Positions 11,079 through 23,749 of a stretch of DNA of 64,000 nucleotides are shown one piece after another; the first letter of the stretch is position 1, and each line of letters starts with the position of its first letter. The DNA is from Chelydra serpentina (taxonomy: Eukaryota; Chordata; Testudines; Chelydridae). The stretch is from NCBI GenBank assembly GCA_037349315.1, contig JBAIAC010000014.1:25211001-25275000 (forward strand), given 5' to 3'. Below the pieces are notes generated by a model that made no database searches, was not told where the DNA came from, and saw nothing but the letters and a program-made list of their open reading frames with translations. The position numbers were made by a program, and so were the translations under genes.

Positions 11079-11596
11079 AAGAACAGCCATATTGGGTCAG
11101 GACAAAGTTACATCTAGCCCAGTATCCTGTCTTGTGATAGTGGCCAATGCCAGGTGTCCCAGAGGGAATTAACAGAACAGGAAATCATCAAGAGATACAT
11201 TCCCTGTCACTCATTCCCAGCTTCTGGCAAACAGAGGTTAAGGACACCATCCCTGCCCATCCTGGCTAATAGCCGTTGGTGGACCTATCCTCCATGAATT
11301 CATCTAGTTCTTTTTTGAATCCTGTTATAGTCTTGGCTTTCACAACATCCTCTGGCAAAGAGTTCCACAAGCTAACAGTGCGCTGTGTGAAAAAATACTT
11401 CCTTTTGTTTGTTTTAAACCTGCTGCCTATTAATTTCATTTGGTGACCCCTAGTTCTTGTGTTGTTATGAGAAGGAGTAAATAGAATTTCCTTATTTACC
11501 TTCTCCACGCCACTCATGATGTTATAGACCTCAATCATATCCCCCCTTAGTTGTCTCTTTTCCAAGCTAAAAAGTGTGATTAATAGTAGCAAAACC
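11079..11596 (-). mobile_element. CR1 LINE 3' end with ORF2 C-terminal remnant
   Basis: The plus strand starts with the antisense CR1 tail ('aagaacagccatattgggtcagg', 'ccagtatcctgtctt', 'gccaatgccaggtg'). The minus strand then holds the C-terminal part of ORF2, described separately. The element is 5'-truncated near 11596. Confidence 0.9.
11266..11592 (-). pseudogene. CR1 ORF2 C-terminal fragment
   Basis: A 108-residue open remnant of the ORF2 C-terminus. In order it shows [34 protein letters not shown], '[22 protein letters not shown]' (shortened) and 'FKKELDEFM'. These match the CR1 pattern 'LEKRRLRGDLI..Y....G', 'TRGN.FKL', 'FF..RVV..WN.LP..VV.A..L..FK..LD'. The region lies downstream of the RT catalytic core. 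It is part of a 5'-truncated insertion, so it is not expected to be expressed. Its first ATG is only an internal residue. Confidence 0.9.
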
Positions 11597-11599
11597 TAA

Positions 11600-12734
11600 C
11601 CCTAGGTACAACTAAGTGTGATTGAGAATGGCAGAGCATGACCCTAGACAATGAGGACCAAATTGTACAGTCAAGGTCCACTCAAAACTACTATAAAATG
11701 GGAGTTTTGAGTGTATAATTATTGAGGCTTTGGGCTTTCATTTTGAACTGATAAGGTTTCTAAGGTCTCTCTGAATATAATTAGTTACTCTAAAATGCAT
11801 AACAGTATTAACCTGTGTATTGTATAGAGTTAAATACATATTACAGATTATCAAGACTTTAAAATTAATATTGGTATTATTAACAAAAAATGTCTGCAGG
11901 CAACTTAGTCCTCTTATGAAGTGCTAATAAATAGAGATGGGAGGCCCATAAATTGTCATTTTATAAACTTTAATTTTAACCATTTTATTGGTTATCTATT
12001 TTGTTGACCTATAAAAGATCAAACAGGTCACCAAAGCAAACCAGTGCATTTCTATCTTCACTTCTTCAGAAACATGTACAAATGTAAAAAGGCCAAAGAG
12101 GTGGTATTATTTTTTAATCTGTAAAAATACTTCTGGGCTGTGACTTTACATGAGAACTTTTAGCCTGGAGCACATTTTTGTGGCTGAGTTAGCGTCTAAA
12201 AAAAAAATGAAGTTTTGGAATGGAAACGTTGAGTCTGCTGACACAAGTTTAACAGCCTCTAGAGTACGTGCCTGTACAGTAATTCAATATTGCCAAATAC
12301 AATACCCAATAAAACATGACACTACACATTAGAAGCAAGAAACACTTTTTTTTTCTAATTCATCACAACTCTCAAAATATTTTTGATATGGTAAACTGGC
12401 TCAAAACTATTACAGGAAATTAATGTCCAGCTGCACTATATTAACTTTACAAAATGTAAGCTTTCCTGGGCAGGGAGCATGCCTTCTTTGATTCTTCACC
12501 TAGCACATTGTCAGGCCCATCAAGAGAAATTTGGGGCCCTGGTATATCATGTTTGCTGAGACTCCACTGCCTCCCATTTCACTTTATTTACATAGACTTT
12601 ACAGATGTTTTGGTGACACCCCTGAGCTCAGGGCTTCAGTTCTATTTTCCCTCCTTTTCTCAGCCGTTGCCATTGTGATCACTACAGTAAACAAATTAAG
12701 AATAAGAAAATTAAAATACAGAAATTATTAGAAA
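11600..12734. other. No gene seen
   Basis: AT-rich sequence. A weak MIR-tail-like string ('aatgtaagctttcctgggcagggagcatgcc', read in part) occurs at about 12455-12520, too short to claim firmly. Confidence 0.45.
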
Positions 12735-12830
12735 GAAGGAACATATTTTTAACAGTGAAGGTGATTAACAATTGGAACAAACTACAAGGGGAAGTGGTAG
12801 ATTATCCATTTTTGGATTAAAGCTGGTTGG
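12735..12830 (+). mobile_element. CR1 3' UTR-like scrap
   Basis: Contains 'aacatatttttaacagtgaaggtgattaacaattggaacaaact' in recognisable pieces, matching the sense CR1 motif 'ttaacagtgagggtaattaaccattggaacaa'. Short and diverged. Confidence 0.55.
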
Positions 12831-13224
12831 AAAAATCAAAATCCATACTAATAAAAAAAGATGTGTGTGTGTGTTTTTTAATTTACCCCAATTTGGGACA
12901 AAAAAGCAAATATGAAAATTTCCATGGGAATGGACTGTGGAAAAAATATTCATTTTGGGGAGAACTGAAACTGATTTTTTTTGGCCTGTTGCTTGTCTGC
13001 CTGGAGGCCTCTTGTCAATTTCTCTTTCTTCTTCCAGTTAGAAAGTAAAATTGACAAAGGTCTTCCAGGCAGACTGCAAAAGGCTGAGCACCCAGGCTGT
13101 CTCTCCACCTTCTCACCTCTCTCCCAGCCTGGCTGCGAGAGAGATGAACAGAGCTTTGGCAGAATTTGGCTCTCCATGTTTTCGCTACTTAGAATTATTG
13201 TCACTTTTATTGTTCAATGTATAT

Positions 13225-14800
13225 TTTTGTAACCCCCCTTTCCTCCCTGGGTTACTCGGGAGCAGGCAACACTCACCTGTGTGCCTGGGTGCCGGATGTT
13301 ATTGACATTAAAGGAGATCCTGAGTATCCCAGTGATGATGTTGGATTGATGGGGATCCTTTATCCACCCTGCTGCTGAAGTCATTTTACTCCTAAAGGAA
13401 TTTAAAATTGGTGTTGCCTCCACCTTGCTGGTCCCCGTATACACTCAATGGTGTGCCTTGGAAGCCTCCAGGAATAAACCTAATCTAATAACAAATAATA
13501 ATAATATAATCTGTGGCATGGGTGCAACTCAAAAATACTAATTATAAAGAATATGCATCCAATATACTTAAATTAGAGTTAATACACCTTTACTTAATTT
13601 AAAAATAGGGTATAACAGACTAAGATTATGTGACTACTTATTTAAATCCATGGGGGAAGTTGAATACAATCAATTAACAAATATAGGATACAGTAATAAA
13701 TCAAACTTATCTAACTGGCATTTACACTGCCATCATTTACCCCACCCTGGACTTCAGAGTCCTAGGGCTCGTCTACACTACCCGCCGAATCAGTGGGTAG
13801 CGATCGATCTTTCGGGGATCGATTTTTCACGTCTAGTGAAATGATCCCCAATCGCTCTGCTGTCGACTCCGGTAATCCACCCCGGTGAGAGGCGGATGCG
13901 GAGTCGACGGGGGAGCGGCGGCAGTTGACATTGTGGCATTCTCCCGAGCGAGGTGCATCGACTTCAGCTACGTTATTCACGTAGCTGAAGTTACGTACCT
14001 TACATCAACCCCCGCCCCTAGTGTAGACCTGGCCCTAGGCACTTGGTTGTCTTGGCGCGCTTGAAGATCTGCAGCTGGAGACAGCACTCTGTTGGTTCTG
14101 TGTATCAGTACAGCCAAGGCAACAAGCTGCACAACCCCTCTGGAGATTGGAGTTGGTGTAACCCACACACCTTCTGGGTGTGGTGTTCTGTCCCATCTAG
14201 TGGTACTGAGACCACTTAGAGAGAGAAAAAATGAATCTGCTCTACAGCCTCAGCTCTGGGTCCTGGTTCAACAGGAAGATCACCTCAGACTCAGTCTCTC
14301 TGCTGTGCCCCTTCCCTTGTAAGTACTTTCCCAAACAACTGTGTGTGTGTGTGTGGGGGGGGTGTTACTCACAGTTCCTTCACTGCAGTTCCACCTCAGT
14401 CAGCTCTAGGCACAGCAACCATCTCTGCCCTGGCTCCAATGAAGCCACCAACAGCCTCTGAGGCTCCCTGCTCAATCAAAGCCCCTGCAGGCACTCAGCA
14501 GCAGCTTCCTAGCAGCAGCTCCACACCAGCAAGCTCACTCGTTTTCCCAAAATGGAATCCACCACCTGCTCTCCCTGCACTGCCTGGAAGAAAGAGTCTC
14601 TCACCCTTTCCCCAAGGCTTCATGGGAGTTCTAGTCTCTAATGTTAGATTGCAGCACACAGGATCTTCCCCTGGAACACTCCCAATAAAGTTCAGATGCC
14701 CCTCTAATAAAGGGTGCCTACATTTTAAAATAGGATACAATTTCTATTGTCCAGAGAAGTTGGCAGTTTGTCTGATCAGCTACCCAATCTTTAAATAAAA
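13225..14800. repeat. LTR-like repetitive sequence interrupted by a MITE, boundaries unresolved
   Basis: This stretch has the texture of degraded LTR retrotransposon sequence: 'tgtaacccccc' near 13228, 'tgtaacccacacacc' near 14156 followed by a GC-rich block, and AATAAA-type signals near 13473 and 14684. No matching TG...CA ends or target duplication could be paired, so extent, strand and family are uncertain. The palindromic MITE at 13765-14035 is inserted within it. Apparent ORFs (for example 14343-14798) are low-complexity and match nothing I know. Confidence 0.35.
13765..14035. mobile_element. Palindromic MITE (GTCTACAC-type termini)
   Basis: A 271-bp unit. The left end is GGGCTCGTCTACACTACCCG; the right end reverse-complements to GGGCCAGGTCTACACTAGGG. 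The flanks are 'ta' on both sides (13763-13764 and 14036-14037), allowing a TA target duplication, although CTAG is an equally good reading. Inside are strong palindromes: 'cgatcgatct...ggggatcgat' near 13800-13825 and a hairpin 'acttcagctacg-ttatt-cacgtagctgaagt' near 13962-13991. It is more GC- and CpG-rich than its surroundings. The superfamily is not settled. No transposase. Confidence 0.75.
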
Positions 14801-17800
14801 GTACCAAGTTATTACTATTTTCTAGCTTTCGCCGTTTCATTAAGAGGTGAAAAATCTGTTTGTCCTGTAAGCATTGTAAAGGTCCCATATCATTTTTCAA
14901 GAGTAGGGAGTGTACAATGTACATTTTGATGTACAATGTACATATCCTTCTCCCACTGTTTCTCATCACTCAGCTATCTTCTTTCTCAGAGGTTGCTGTG
15001 TTTGGTGGCTGACTGTTTTAAAGCCCCAATCCTGCAACTTGGTGCAAGTCCATGGAGTGTGGCACCCATGCAGTGCCTCAGGATTCGGGATTTAACTTGC
15101 AAAGCATGTTGAGATACTTTATATGGGCCTGATCATTCAAAGCCTTAATCATGTGAGCAATCCTATGGGTCAGTGGGGTTACTCACAGAGAGCTAGAGTG
15201 CAGTATTACCACAAGATTTTATTAAGGAGAAGCACACAATAAATAACATAATTGCACTGCTCCAGGAGTCACAACAATTTGGTACTTGATACCTCTTGTT
15301 CCAAGGGGGAAATGATCTGCACTAGCTTTATGCTTGGCACAGATTATTTCTCTCTCCCGACTGCTTTATCTATACATTCCCCTGTACTGGAAGATATAAT
15401 CAAGGCTCCGCCCACGTCTTTCCCATCTGCGTGGGGTAGGGAAACAGTAGTCAGGCAGAATCTGCTGCCCTGCCATGCACAGTCTGGCAGTGCAGGTGGT
15501 CCACAAGAGGGACTAATTGGGTGTTTTACTCTTGAATGTGGGCATTCATGATGGTTTACAACTAAACTGTTAGTGTTGCTTCTACATGGATAAGTCTTTG
15601 CAGGATGAGACTCAGGAAACTGAAGTTATATATTAATATGTTAATCAGATTTTTATCAGAAGGCAAAGGAGATTTTAGCGGCTCAAATGTAAAAATGTTA
15701 ACAATTCGGAAAAAATATTACTTTGATATTTGCTAAATGACTACAAAACCTTATAAAGACACATTCAAAATACTCAGCAAAATTACTTCAAATTGCAAAA
15801 TTATTCCAAGGTTTGCCATGAAAAACAGAAGGTTTTTTTCAGCTCTGTACACAATTTCCTTTTGAGTTAAGTGACAGAAAAACTGAAACTGGCTAGATAA
15901 AGTCACTTGAGTAAAAGCGTTAAAGCCTTTTTTATCCCATCAATCCTGCAGGCAGCTTTATATTTGCTAGATTAGATGGATAGATTGGCTTGAATTGTGT
16001 TTCAATAAATCCATGGTCAGACAAGTGCATGCAAACAGGACAAGTACAACCCTGATTCTTCCTGTTTACACAGATGGGCAGCTAAAGCTTTAATGTCCAA
16101 CCTTTATTATAACTTTCCAGTAAGTGCTTGCCTAACCCCTGCTCTTGTATATCAAGTTTCACACCCCCTAACAGGTTTCTCTGCTGTCTTTTAATTTGTG
16201 ACTTCAAGTTACTCTCCAGTGTCCTGGTGCTTTCACCATACTCCCTAAGGCAGCAATCCTGCGTGACTGACAGGCATATGGTTGTACTGGATAAACATGA
16301 ATGACCAAATGCTTATAAAACAAGACATTTTCTAACTAGTAAGCACCACTAACAATTCTCCTAATCTGAGCTATGCTTCTCCTGTGCATGACTGCTAACG
16401 TTAGCAGTGATTATGATTTGTTAATAGTGCCAGCTTTCATAATGACATCAGGGGAGCCCAATATCACAAGTACTATCAGTCTTTTTCTCTCCAATAATTA
16501 GCATAGGCTGACATTTAGTTAGGTGCTAATTACAGAATACTTTTCTGTATGTAATCACAAACATTATTTCAAAAGGATATTCTTAATCCTATAAGAACCC
16601 TATAGGGTTTTCAGGAAACTAGATATTTTGCAGTTCTTTCTTTCACTGTGGAGCCTAATCCTCTTCTCTGTATGAATGATGATTCTAGACTGTATTTTTA
16701 CCTCATTCATTACAGGTTTAAAAATTAGTACCTTGTATTGATGAAGCATATTTAAAAATAAAAGTACAAAAAGCAGGGCAAGTTTATGCAAGGAAAATTA
16801 CTACGTGTTGAGTTTGGAAGACATAAAGACATGAAAATTCACTCAGACAAATGACAGATGCATAGGAATGGCCCTTTAATGTCTTTCAGCTATAACAAAG
16901 ACATCTTTAAAACACTATATTAACACTTGTTCCTGTTAAACTGCAACAAGACAGTCACAGCAAAATGAAGATTAACCACTAATTATAACCTTTCCAGTAA
17001 AATGTTTTTGCAGTCAGGAAGCATGAAACTGATGCAAATACAGACCCTTTTTCTTACCTTTTTCTTTCCAAAGGTAGTATGATATTATTGCCCATCAACT
17101 ACACACATTTGACAGGCATGAGCTGATCAATATGTTATTCTTGCATCTCTCATAAGCAAGCATTAAACAGTCCTACTAATTGAAAACAAGTTGAAGTTGT
17201 ATTGTTCTTTCCATTTTGTATTTCTTATATATGGATCTTAATCTATGCTGGCACAACTTTACTCATCTATTTTCCAAATGTGAGAACAGTTATATTTTAC
17301 ACATAGACTTCACTAATATGTAGGTTTGAAATTGAATTGTGGTGCGGTCAATCATATTTTTGAACATAGAAGATAACAAAGGCCTCCACTTTTTGACTAC
17401 CAAAGGAAATGCTAATTAAAACCTTTATATTGTATTCAGGGACGAAGTGGTGCCATCTCTCAAGAGCACTGATTGTTTCACAGCACAGTATGGGGTTTCC
17501 CTTGCTGGTCTTCCTATCCCAATAACTCTCCTTTTGATGTCATAAAGTTTCTGATTCCATAACCACTACTGTGGGTGCCAGAATTCCCTACAGATGGGGA
17601 GAATCAGTTCAGAAAAAATAAAAAGCCTTCCTCAACAATGTTGGCTGTTTCTCAAACCGAACCATTTTGAAAATTCTGAAATATTTGGTTACCTTTTTCC
17701 AGGCCCAGTAGCAAATTGACAGAGGTTATGTATTTCCAGACTGACAAAGCAGGAAGCACTGGAAATCTGAAAAGGGAAAGTTTTTTGTTTGTTTGATATT

Positions 17801-19252
17801 TCCAGACAAATTTTGCAAGCTCAAAAACATTTGGATAAAAGGCTTGGATTTAATTATATATATATATATATACAGAAATGGATAAAAGGCTTGGATAAAC
17901 ATATATGTGTGTGTGTGTGCGTGTGTTTAAAATTCTCCAAATTTTGGTAAAAAAAATATCAGAATAAAGCATTTTTTTAAATTTCATTTCATTTTTTCCA
18001 GAAAAGACTTTTCAAGCAGCCCTATTAATGACACTTGATATTTTAATTATGGGTACTGTAGAAGTGCTCATAGATAGAAAGATAGATGAATGAACTCTTA
18101 ACCATTGTCAGGTCTCTTTTAACAGCACAAAGAATATGATTTATATCTTTGAATTTTAAGTAGAGTTAGATGCTTGAGCTTGCAATCTGAATCTCCTTAA
18201 GTACTTTTATTACCACTCTCACTTAGCATATGAATGTCTCACAAATATTAATGGATGTATCGTCCTATGACTCTGTGAGCCAGGAATGTCCATTTTCCAG
18301 CAACTGAGACACCTAGAGTGAAATCCTGGCTTCCCTGAAGTCAATGGCAAAGCACCTAAGGAAGGAGCACAGGGAACAAATTAAACACAAATATTTTGAG
18401 TCAAGTCACTACCTTAACAACAATTCCTTTCCTCTCAGATGCACACTTTCTTTAAGTTCAGGGGTGCTAAGATCTAGGGTTTTTGGCCCAACCCTTTACA
18501 AACCTAGTAACCAATCAGAGTCAACTCCAAGTGTCTAGAAAGTTCTGGAGTGTTTATATCTTTGATTCAGGTCTATCTCTAATTTTAAGACTAGGGAAAA
18601 AAATCTGTAGTTCAATGCCCAGAACAAAGGAACAATGGCTGCACAGGTGATGAAACATCCACTTTGTATATGAGTTTGGAGTCTAAAAGGCAGATAATTA
18701 AAAAAACAAATAAAGAAGTGTTTTGAACAAAAGCCAGCATGGCATCACTGTCCCATCATACTGCATGATGGACTAACAGGAACTCAAGCACAGAAAATTG
18801 TAAAGTTTAATTTTTCTTGAATTACCCACACACTTTGTTCAAGGTAAACAATTGGAACATGCCTGCTACTTAAGAAAAAGCCTATTTGTGATTAATACAT
18901 TGGGGAAATCCTTCAAGAATGTTGTTTCCTTACTTAGAGTTCACTCATCTAATGCTCCCAAGGTTACTACATCTATTGTGAATTTCCCCCACCCCTCAGA
19001 AATTGATTAGGTTTCCTTTTCTAAGTTTAATTTGCCTGTTGGACCAGAACCTCGCCTTTTCCAATTTAATTAGCCTAGTAAATGAATACTGATTTCATAA
19101 ACATGTTATCCCACTTTCCAAAATGAATTATATGAAAATGAGCCTTACATATACCATAATAGGTTAGGACTCAAAGGATCTTAAATATCTATGAAATACT
19201 GTGGAAGCTAGGCGGGGGAATACAATGTTACTAACTCTGACATATTGTTATA
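14801..19252. other. Long AT-rich stretch without genes
   Basis: No coding or RNA gene recognised. Small items: a direct repeat of 'tgtacaatgtaca' at 14911-14943; a perfect 18-bp palindrome at 16391-16408 in a repeat-free, TAAT-rich block (16350-16550); and a TA/TG microsatellite near 17853-17927. The remainder shows nothing I can support. Confidence 0.5.
17853..17927. repeat. (TA)n / (TG)n microsatellite with flanking short duplication
   Basis: An alternating TA run (about 17853-17872) and a TG run (about 17903-17927) are separated by a second copy of 'ggataaaaggcttgga', which also occurs just before the TA run (near 17833). This suggests a local slippage or duplication event. Confidence 0.8.
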
Positions 19253-19257
19253 GTCAG

Positions 19258-19858
19258 TGTAACAGGGTGGCTTGTCTCTTCATGGCTGGAGGGCTTGGGG
19301 CTAGCTAAGTCTGCTTACTGAATGAGCACACCTGAGAGATCGCTGCTGCTTTCCACTATAAGAGCAGCAGGCAGCTGCAATAAGGAGTTGGTAGTAGAGA
19401 GGAGCTGTAGTGAACAAGAGATGCCTGCTAGGGACTGTGACAGGGAGAAGTGATTGGAAGTCAGAAGGCTAAGCTGTAGTCAGCGAAAGCCTGGGAATTC
19501 TGGATCTAATTTAAAACTGGTGTAAAGACTTCCTGTTTGTTCTGGATTCTCGAGGGAGAGATAGTTCTTTGTTTTGTTTCTGACAGCTTGCTGATAGCCT
19601 GAGTGGAACTGGTAAAAGGTGGTGAAACAAAGGGACTCACCTCTAGAAAGGAGAACTGAACTGGAGTTTGGGGATTGCAGGGCCAGTATGTGCCCATAGG
19701 ACTGAATAAATTGCATCTCCAGAAGGGGAGTGTATTAATTAATTCTTGGACTATGGTGTGGTATTCTTGAGGAGTCCATGGAAGAAAACTGGGGCAGGAT
19801 GCCTGCAAAGCAGCCTCTAGCCATAAATGGGTGCTAGCATGATGGTCAGCCTGTTACA
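19258..19858 (+). mobile_element. Solo LTR of an endogenous retrovirus-like element
   Basis: A 601-bp unit starting TGTAACAGGG and ending CCTGTTACA, flanked by an exact 5-bp duplication gtcag (19253-19257 and 19859-19863). It carries a TATA-like TATAAGA at 19357-19363 and a poly-A signal AATAAA at 19705-19710, in the expected U3-R-U5 order for the plus strand. No internal retroviral genes flank it, so it is most simply a recombinational solo LTR. Family not named. Confidence 0.85.
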
Positions 19859-19863
19859 GTCAG

Positions 19864-21925
19864 TTTTTCCTCCTAAGGAAATGCATTGTTGTTATACCAA
19901 AGATGAATAAATATTTTATAACAGACAAGAAACACATGCTGAAGGTATACACATAAAAGAAAGGTTTACTGTACATGGGCACATAAAAATCCTAGAATAT
20001 AATTGAGAGGGAAGAAAACTTGTTTCAAACATCTTTATTTGGTATGTTTAGGGCTTGGGCTTGTTTCTTCTCTCTCCCCACCCCCTTCCAGTTTTTATTA
20101 CATCCATATTAAAACAAAAGTCTTTTTCACTTCAATGGAAACTTTGTCTGACTAAAGACTTCAGGAATTCTGCTCTGGAATATTAATCACTAGAATTTAA
20201 AAGGAACCAGCTAATCCACTTTTATGAGGATAAATCTCACATGATCCTTTCATGCCTCCTAACAGGCCAATCCTGACCCCTCTGAAGTTAATGGCAAAAC
20301 TGCAAGGATGAAATCCCAGACTCACTGAAGTCAATAGAAGCTTTGCATTTGGGGCCAGGATTTCACCCCAATAGACTTCAGTGGTGGAAGGATCAGACCC
20401 ATTTGCACTATTCATATGTACTAAAGTCGACAGTAGTACCTTTCAATTTTATAATCCTTTGAATTGGGAAACAGGTGTCCCACAGCAATGAGCAATTAAA
20501 GTTCTTGCTAATGGTTATATTCAGGGAATGTTTGGTGTTTTGAAATCTGTTGCAGTACTGAGAAAGTCCTTGCCAAAGTCAGTTTGTCTTCTCAAAAGGA
20601 AGAGAAAGGAAACTTGAAATAAAATAGGAAGTGTTTCTACATGGGGAAACTGTATTACCCACTGTCACAATGAATATAAAATGCCCAGTTGAAAGAAGGC
20701 AATACAGTATTTATGTTTAGCTCCAATGTGCTGTTGGAAATTTTATGATGCAGTAAAGGGTGTTACTTGCATTTGAAAATGCATGTCAAATCTGGACAGA
20801 TTTCCTGGTATGTTAGATAACATCACTTCAATGGACTATCTCTTTAATCTGAATTATTCATAGAGGATATGACTCTCTGTTGTTTCATACGTGTTAATTT
20901 CCCAATTTAAATTTGAAAAGTAGAACTTTGGGGAGCCAATTTTCCATGGTGCTATATGCTTCTTGTGAGGAGCTGAGCACTCTCTTCTACTGAAATAAAT
21001 GCCATGAAAACAAATGTATTACAAAACACCAGCCTTATTTAGTATTAAGTTTCCTAACTGATGCTATCCAAACTTCTCAAGACTCCATCCATTCTATCTA
21101 GAAGAAAATGAGTCTGATAAAGCCTACATTTCTTGATTCTATCACCCATGATGGGGGCAATTGTCATGAAATAATCACACTGGGGTAATCTTATGAGACA
21201 CAGAGATCAGACCAATACCTGCAACATTCGAGGGACATGATTATCTCCTAGTGGTCATGCCACCCAGAGTTGCCCTTGTGATATTGGCATAAACTTATAA
21301 TCTGTATGTACTTTCTACCTGGATGAAGATGAACTTGGTATAAATTGAAACTGATGGTTTTAAATAAAAGCATCCAATGCAGTGCACCATGGATAAACTC
21401 TGTCCACAGAGCTGGCATATTGGCCCTGGGAAGATCACATCATAAGGGGATTCTTACATGTTGTAGAGGCTCCTGTGTGATTTTCCCTCCCTGCTGCCAG
21501 TGTATGTAGTTAGAGGAAAGATGATGTAGCCAACACTTGCCTACAATAAGCCACTCCTTGGCTGTAGTTTTAGTCCTTTGGGGGAATTAACTTATGCCGA
21601 GGGAACCACCTGTGTCGTGAGCAGCCCAAGGATGAGTGGAGTGAAAAGGTGAGCTTTATGCTACCTTTATGACTCCACAAACTCAACTTGTGCTGTATAC
21701 CTCTCAAATAGCTAGTAACCGGGTCAAAAATATCTTTTTGATCAATTTTGTCTTCAGATAACTTCATAGGATTCAACTGGACAGTTTGTTCGATGTTAAG
21801 CAGGTTTCTAATACTAGCAACTAGGACAATAAAATAACAAGATTTTCTGTGAGAATATTAGTTGTATGGTCTTTAACATTTATTTTAGAATATCAATATA
21901 TACTGTACTTAAGGTATATGTTTAA
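19864..21925. other. No gene seen; old repeat motif at 20250-20400
   Basis: Mostly AT-rich unique sequence. At 20280-20385 a block contains 'ctgaagtcaatagaag' and, inverted, 'agacttcagtggtgg' within 'ggatttcacccc'-type context, a motif that recurs elsewhere in the window. No coding sequence recognised. Confidence 0.5.
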
Positions 21926-21930
21926 ATATA

Positions 21931-23633
21931 TGTGACACACAGCCCTATTGGTCGGGGGGGTGGGGGGTTTCTTTACTCTCTGTCAGCAACTCTTGTCAGG
22001 TCTGATGTACTCATCATTACATCTAAACATTATCATCATGTGAGGTTATTGGAAAACTCACTTATCATTAATGTCCTTGCATGATGTGTATGTATGGGGT
22101 TTGTACAAAGTTATGGGTATGTGCTAGAATTGTTTGTCTAGACAGGGCTTGTGCATTGCTTTCCAAAGGAACATGCATTTGTTTGTTTGACTATCCTGGT
22201 TGTCAGGCAGAGATAATGAAGGTGCACTTACAAAAAAAGGAAACCAAACCATCAAGCTTACAAGGGGAGGAGGTAATGATAAGGCAACCACCTGTGGGAG
22301 AGGAAACAGCATGAAGTTTTCACCAGACTACATACCATCTCTTCCTAGGAGGAGAAAAGGAACTTTTTCCTGATACATTTCTATGGTTTATTCGGCTATA
22401 GAGATGGGAGTGGGAGGGGGGGGGGTGAACCTCAAATGTTAAGTAATTTAATCAACTGATTTCTAATACAGTAATAGTGTATACAAAAGTATATTGAACA
22501 AGGTCTTTTATGAAAGCTAATAACACACTGGTAATTTTTTACTGTAAAATGTATATTAATACTGTGTGAGAAAATATGAACACGCACTGATTATGCTTTA
22601 AAGTCTGTGACCAAATAAAGGAAGAAACAGGCTTTCTCCCACACAGGAGGGAATGCAGCTAGCTAGCTTTCTTCCTCCTATGAAATTAAGCAAGGTGTGA
22701 TCAAAAACAATGGAAGCTCTATTTACATATGAATAAGCAGGGGGGGATGGGAACCCCACAGGAAAGGAAGAACAGCATGAGGTCATCCTGAATCTGGGGT
22801 CAAAACAACGAGGTTTGGGAAGATATGAGGAGAAGCCACCCTGGCATCCATCACAGGGCTAGAGCTCTTACAAGCTGAAAAAGCTGGGTCCTTCTACCAA
22901 GGTGGTTGAAGTCTCTGGGAGCTGCATATAAGTGAGAAACCTGCTTAGGCAAAGGTCTTTTACTTAGAAAGAGAAGGGAAACCAGCACCTTGTACTTATG
23001 TGGGAGGTCCTGGCTGGGGGTGAAGTCAGCCATGGCTGGAAACAATAGAAATTGGTAAGAAATCTACCTTGAACAAAGACTAGTTTAAGTTAGATCTCAG
23101 CCATTGTGTATTTGACTTTTGTTTATAACTTTGTCTGTCCCTTGTACCAGAACTCACTTAAGACCTATTGCTTTATGAGTGATTTTGAATAAATAAACTT
23201 GTTTTATTTAATTTAAACCAACCCAGTGTTTTGAAATCAAAGTGACTGTTAACTCCAGTTAAAGTAACATGCTATGCTTTTTGCCTCTTTAAAAGAGCAG
23301 TGGGCCCTCTTACTTCTGTGTATTCTAGGAGAGGGCTGAACACCCCAGGGCAGACAGTTTGGGGAAAATTAGATGCTGGGGGTGTTTTGTGGTCACTCTG
23401 CAAGAAGTAACCAAGGCTGGTGGATACTAGAGTGAGGCTGTTGTGTTGCTGGGGTCAGAGTGCTGAACCATGGCCATACAGAACACACAGACACTCAGGG
23501 AACTGTACGCTTGTCTACTGGCTGTCGGTGTCCATGATGTGAACTGTGGCTGCAGAACCTCTAAGGCATCCAGGATTGCAAGGCAGTCAGTGACACAGCC
23601 CCTTATTGGTCTGGGTTGAACCCCAAAATGTTA
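21931..23633 (+). mobile_element. Probable solo LTR, about 1.7 kb
   Basis: Starts TGTGACAC at 21931 with atata just before it (21926-21930). The proposed end at 23633 ('aaaatgtta', a decayed ...CA end) is followed by atata at 23634-23638, a candidate 5-bp duplication. A TATA-like 'catataag' lies near 22926, and an LTR-style 'aataaataaacttgttttatt' (shortened) near 23189 gives the poly-A region. The first 30 bp and the last 45 bp share 'gacac..agccc..attggtc', an internal direct repeat. Because the duplication is AT-simple and the end is not canonical, the exact right boundary is uncertain. Confidence 0.6.
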
Positions 23634-23749
23634 ATATATTACATCTAGTGTAAATTATAGGATGGTTTGGCTTCATATCCAGTGCTGCCATGTCTTTCCC
23701 AGCAGTATCACTTTCAAAGATAGCACTTCTAGGAATAAGAAAATAAGAA

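Noticed and set aside
14343..14798. 151-codon plus-strand ORF rich in Ser, Pro and Ala
   Set aside because: Low-complexity translation, overlapping antisense ORFs and location in LTR-like sequence; no recognisable domain.
14911..14943. Repeated 'tgtacaatgtaca' as an operator-like site
   Set aside because: Only two short copies; AT-rich chance or local duplication is sufficient.
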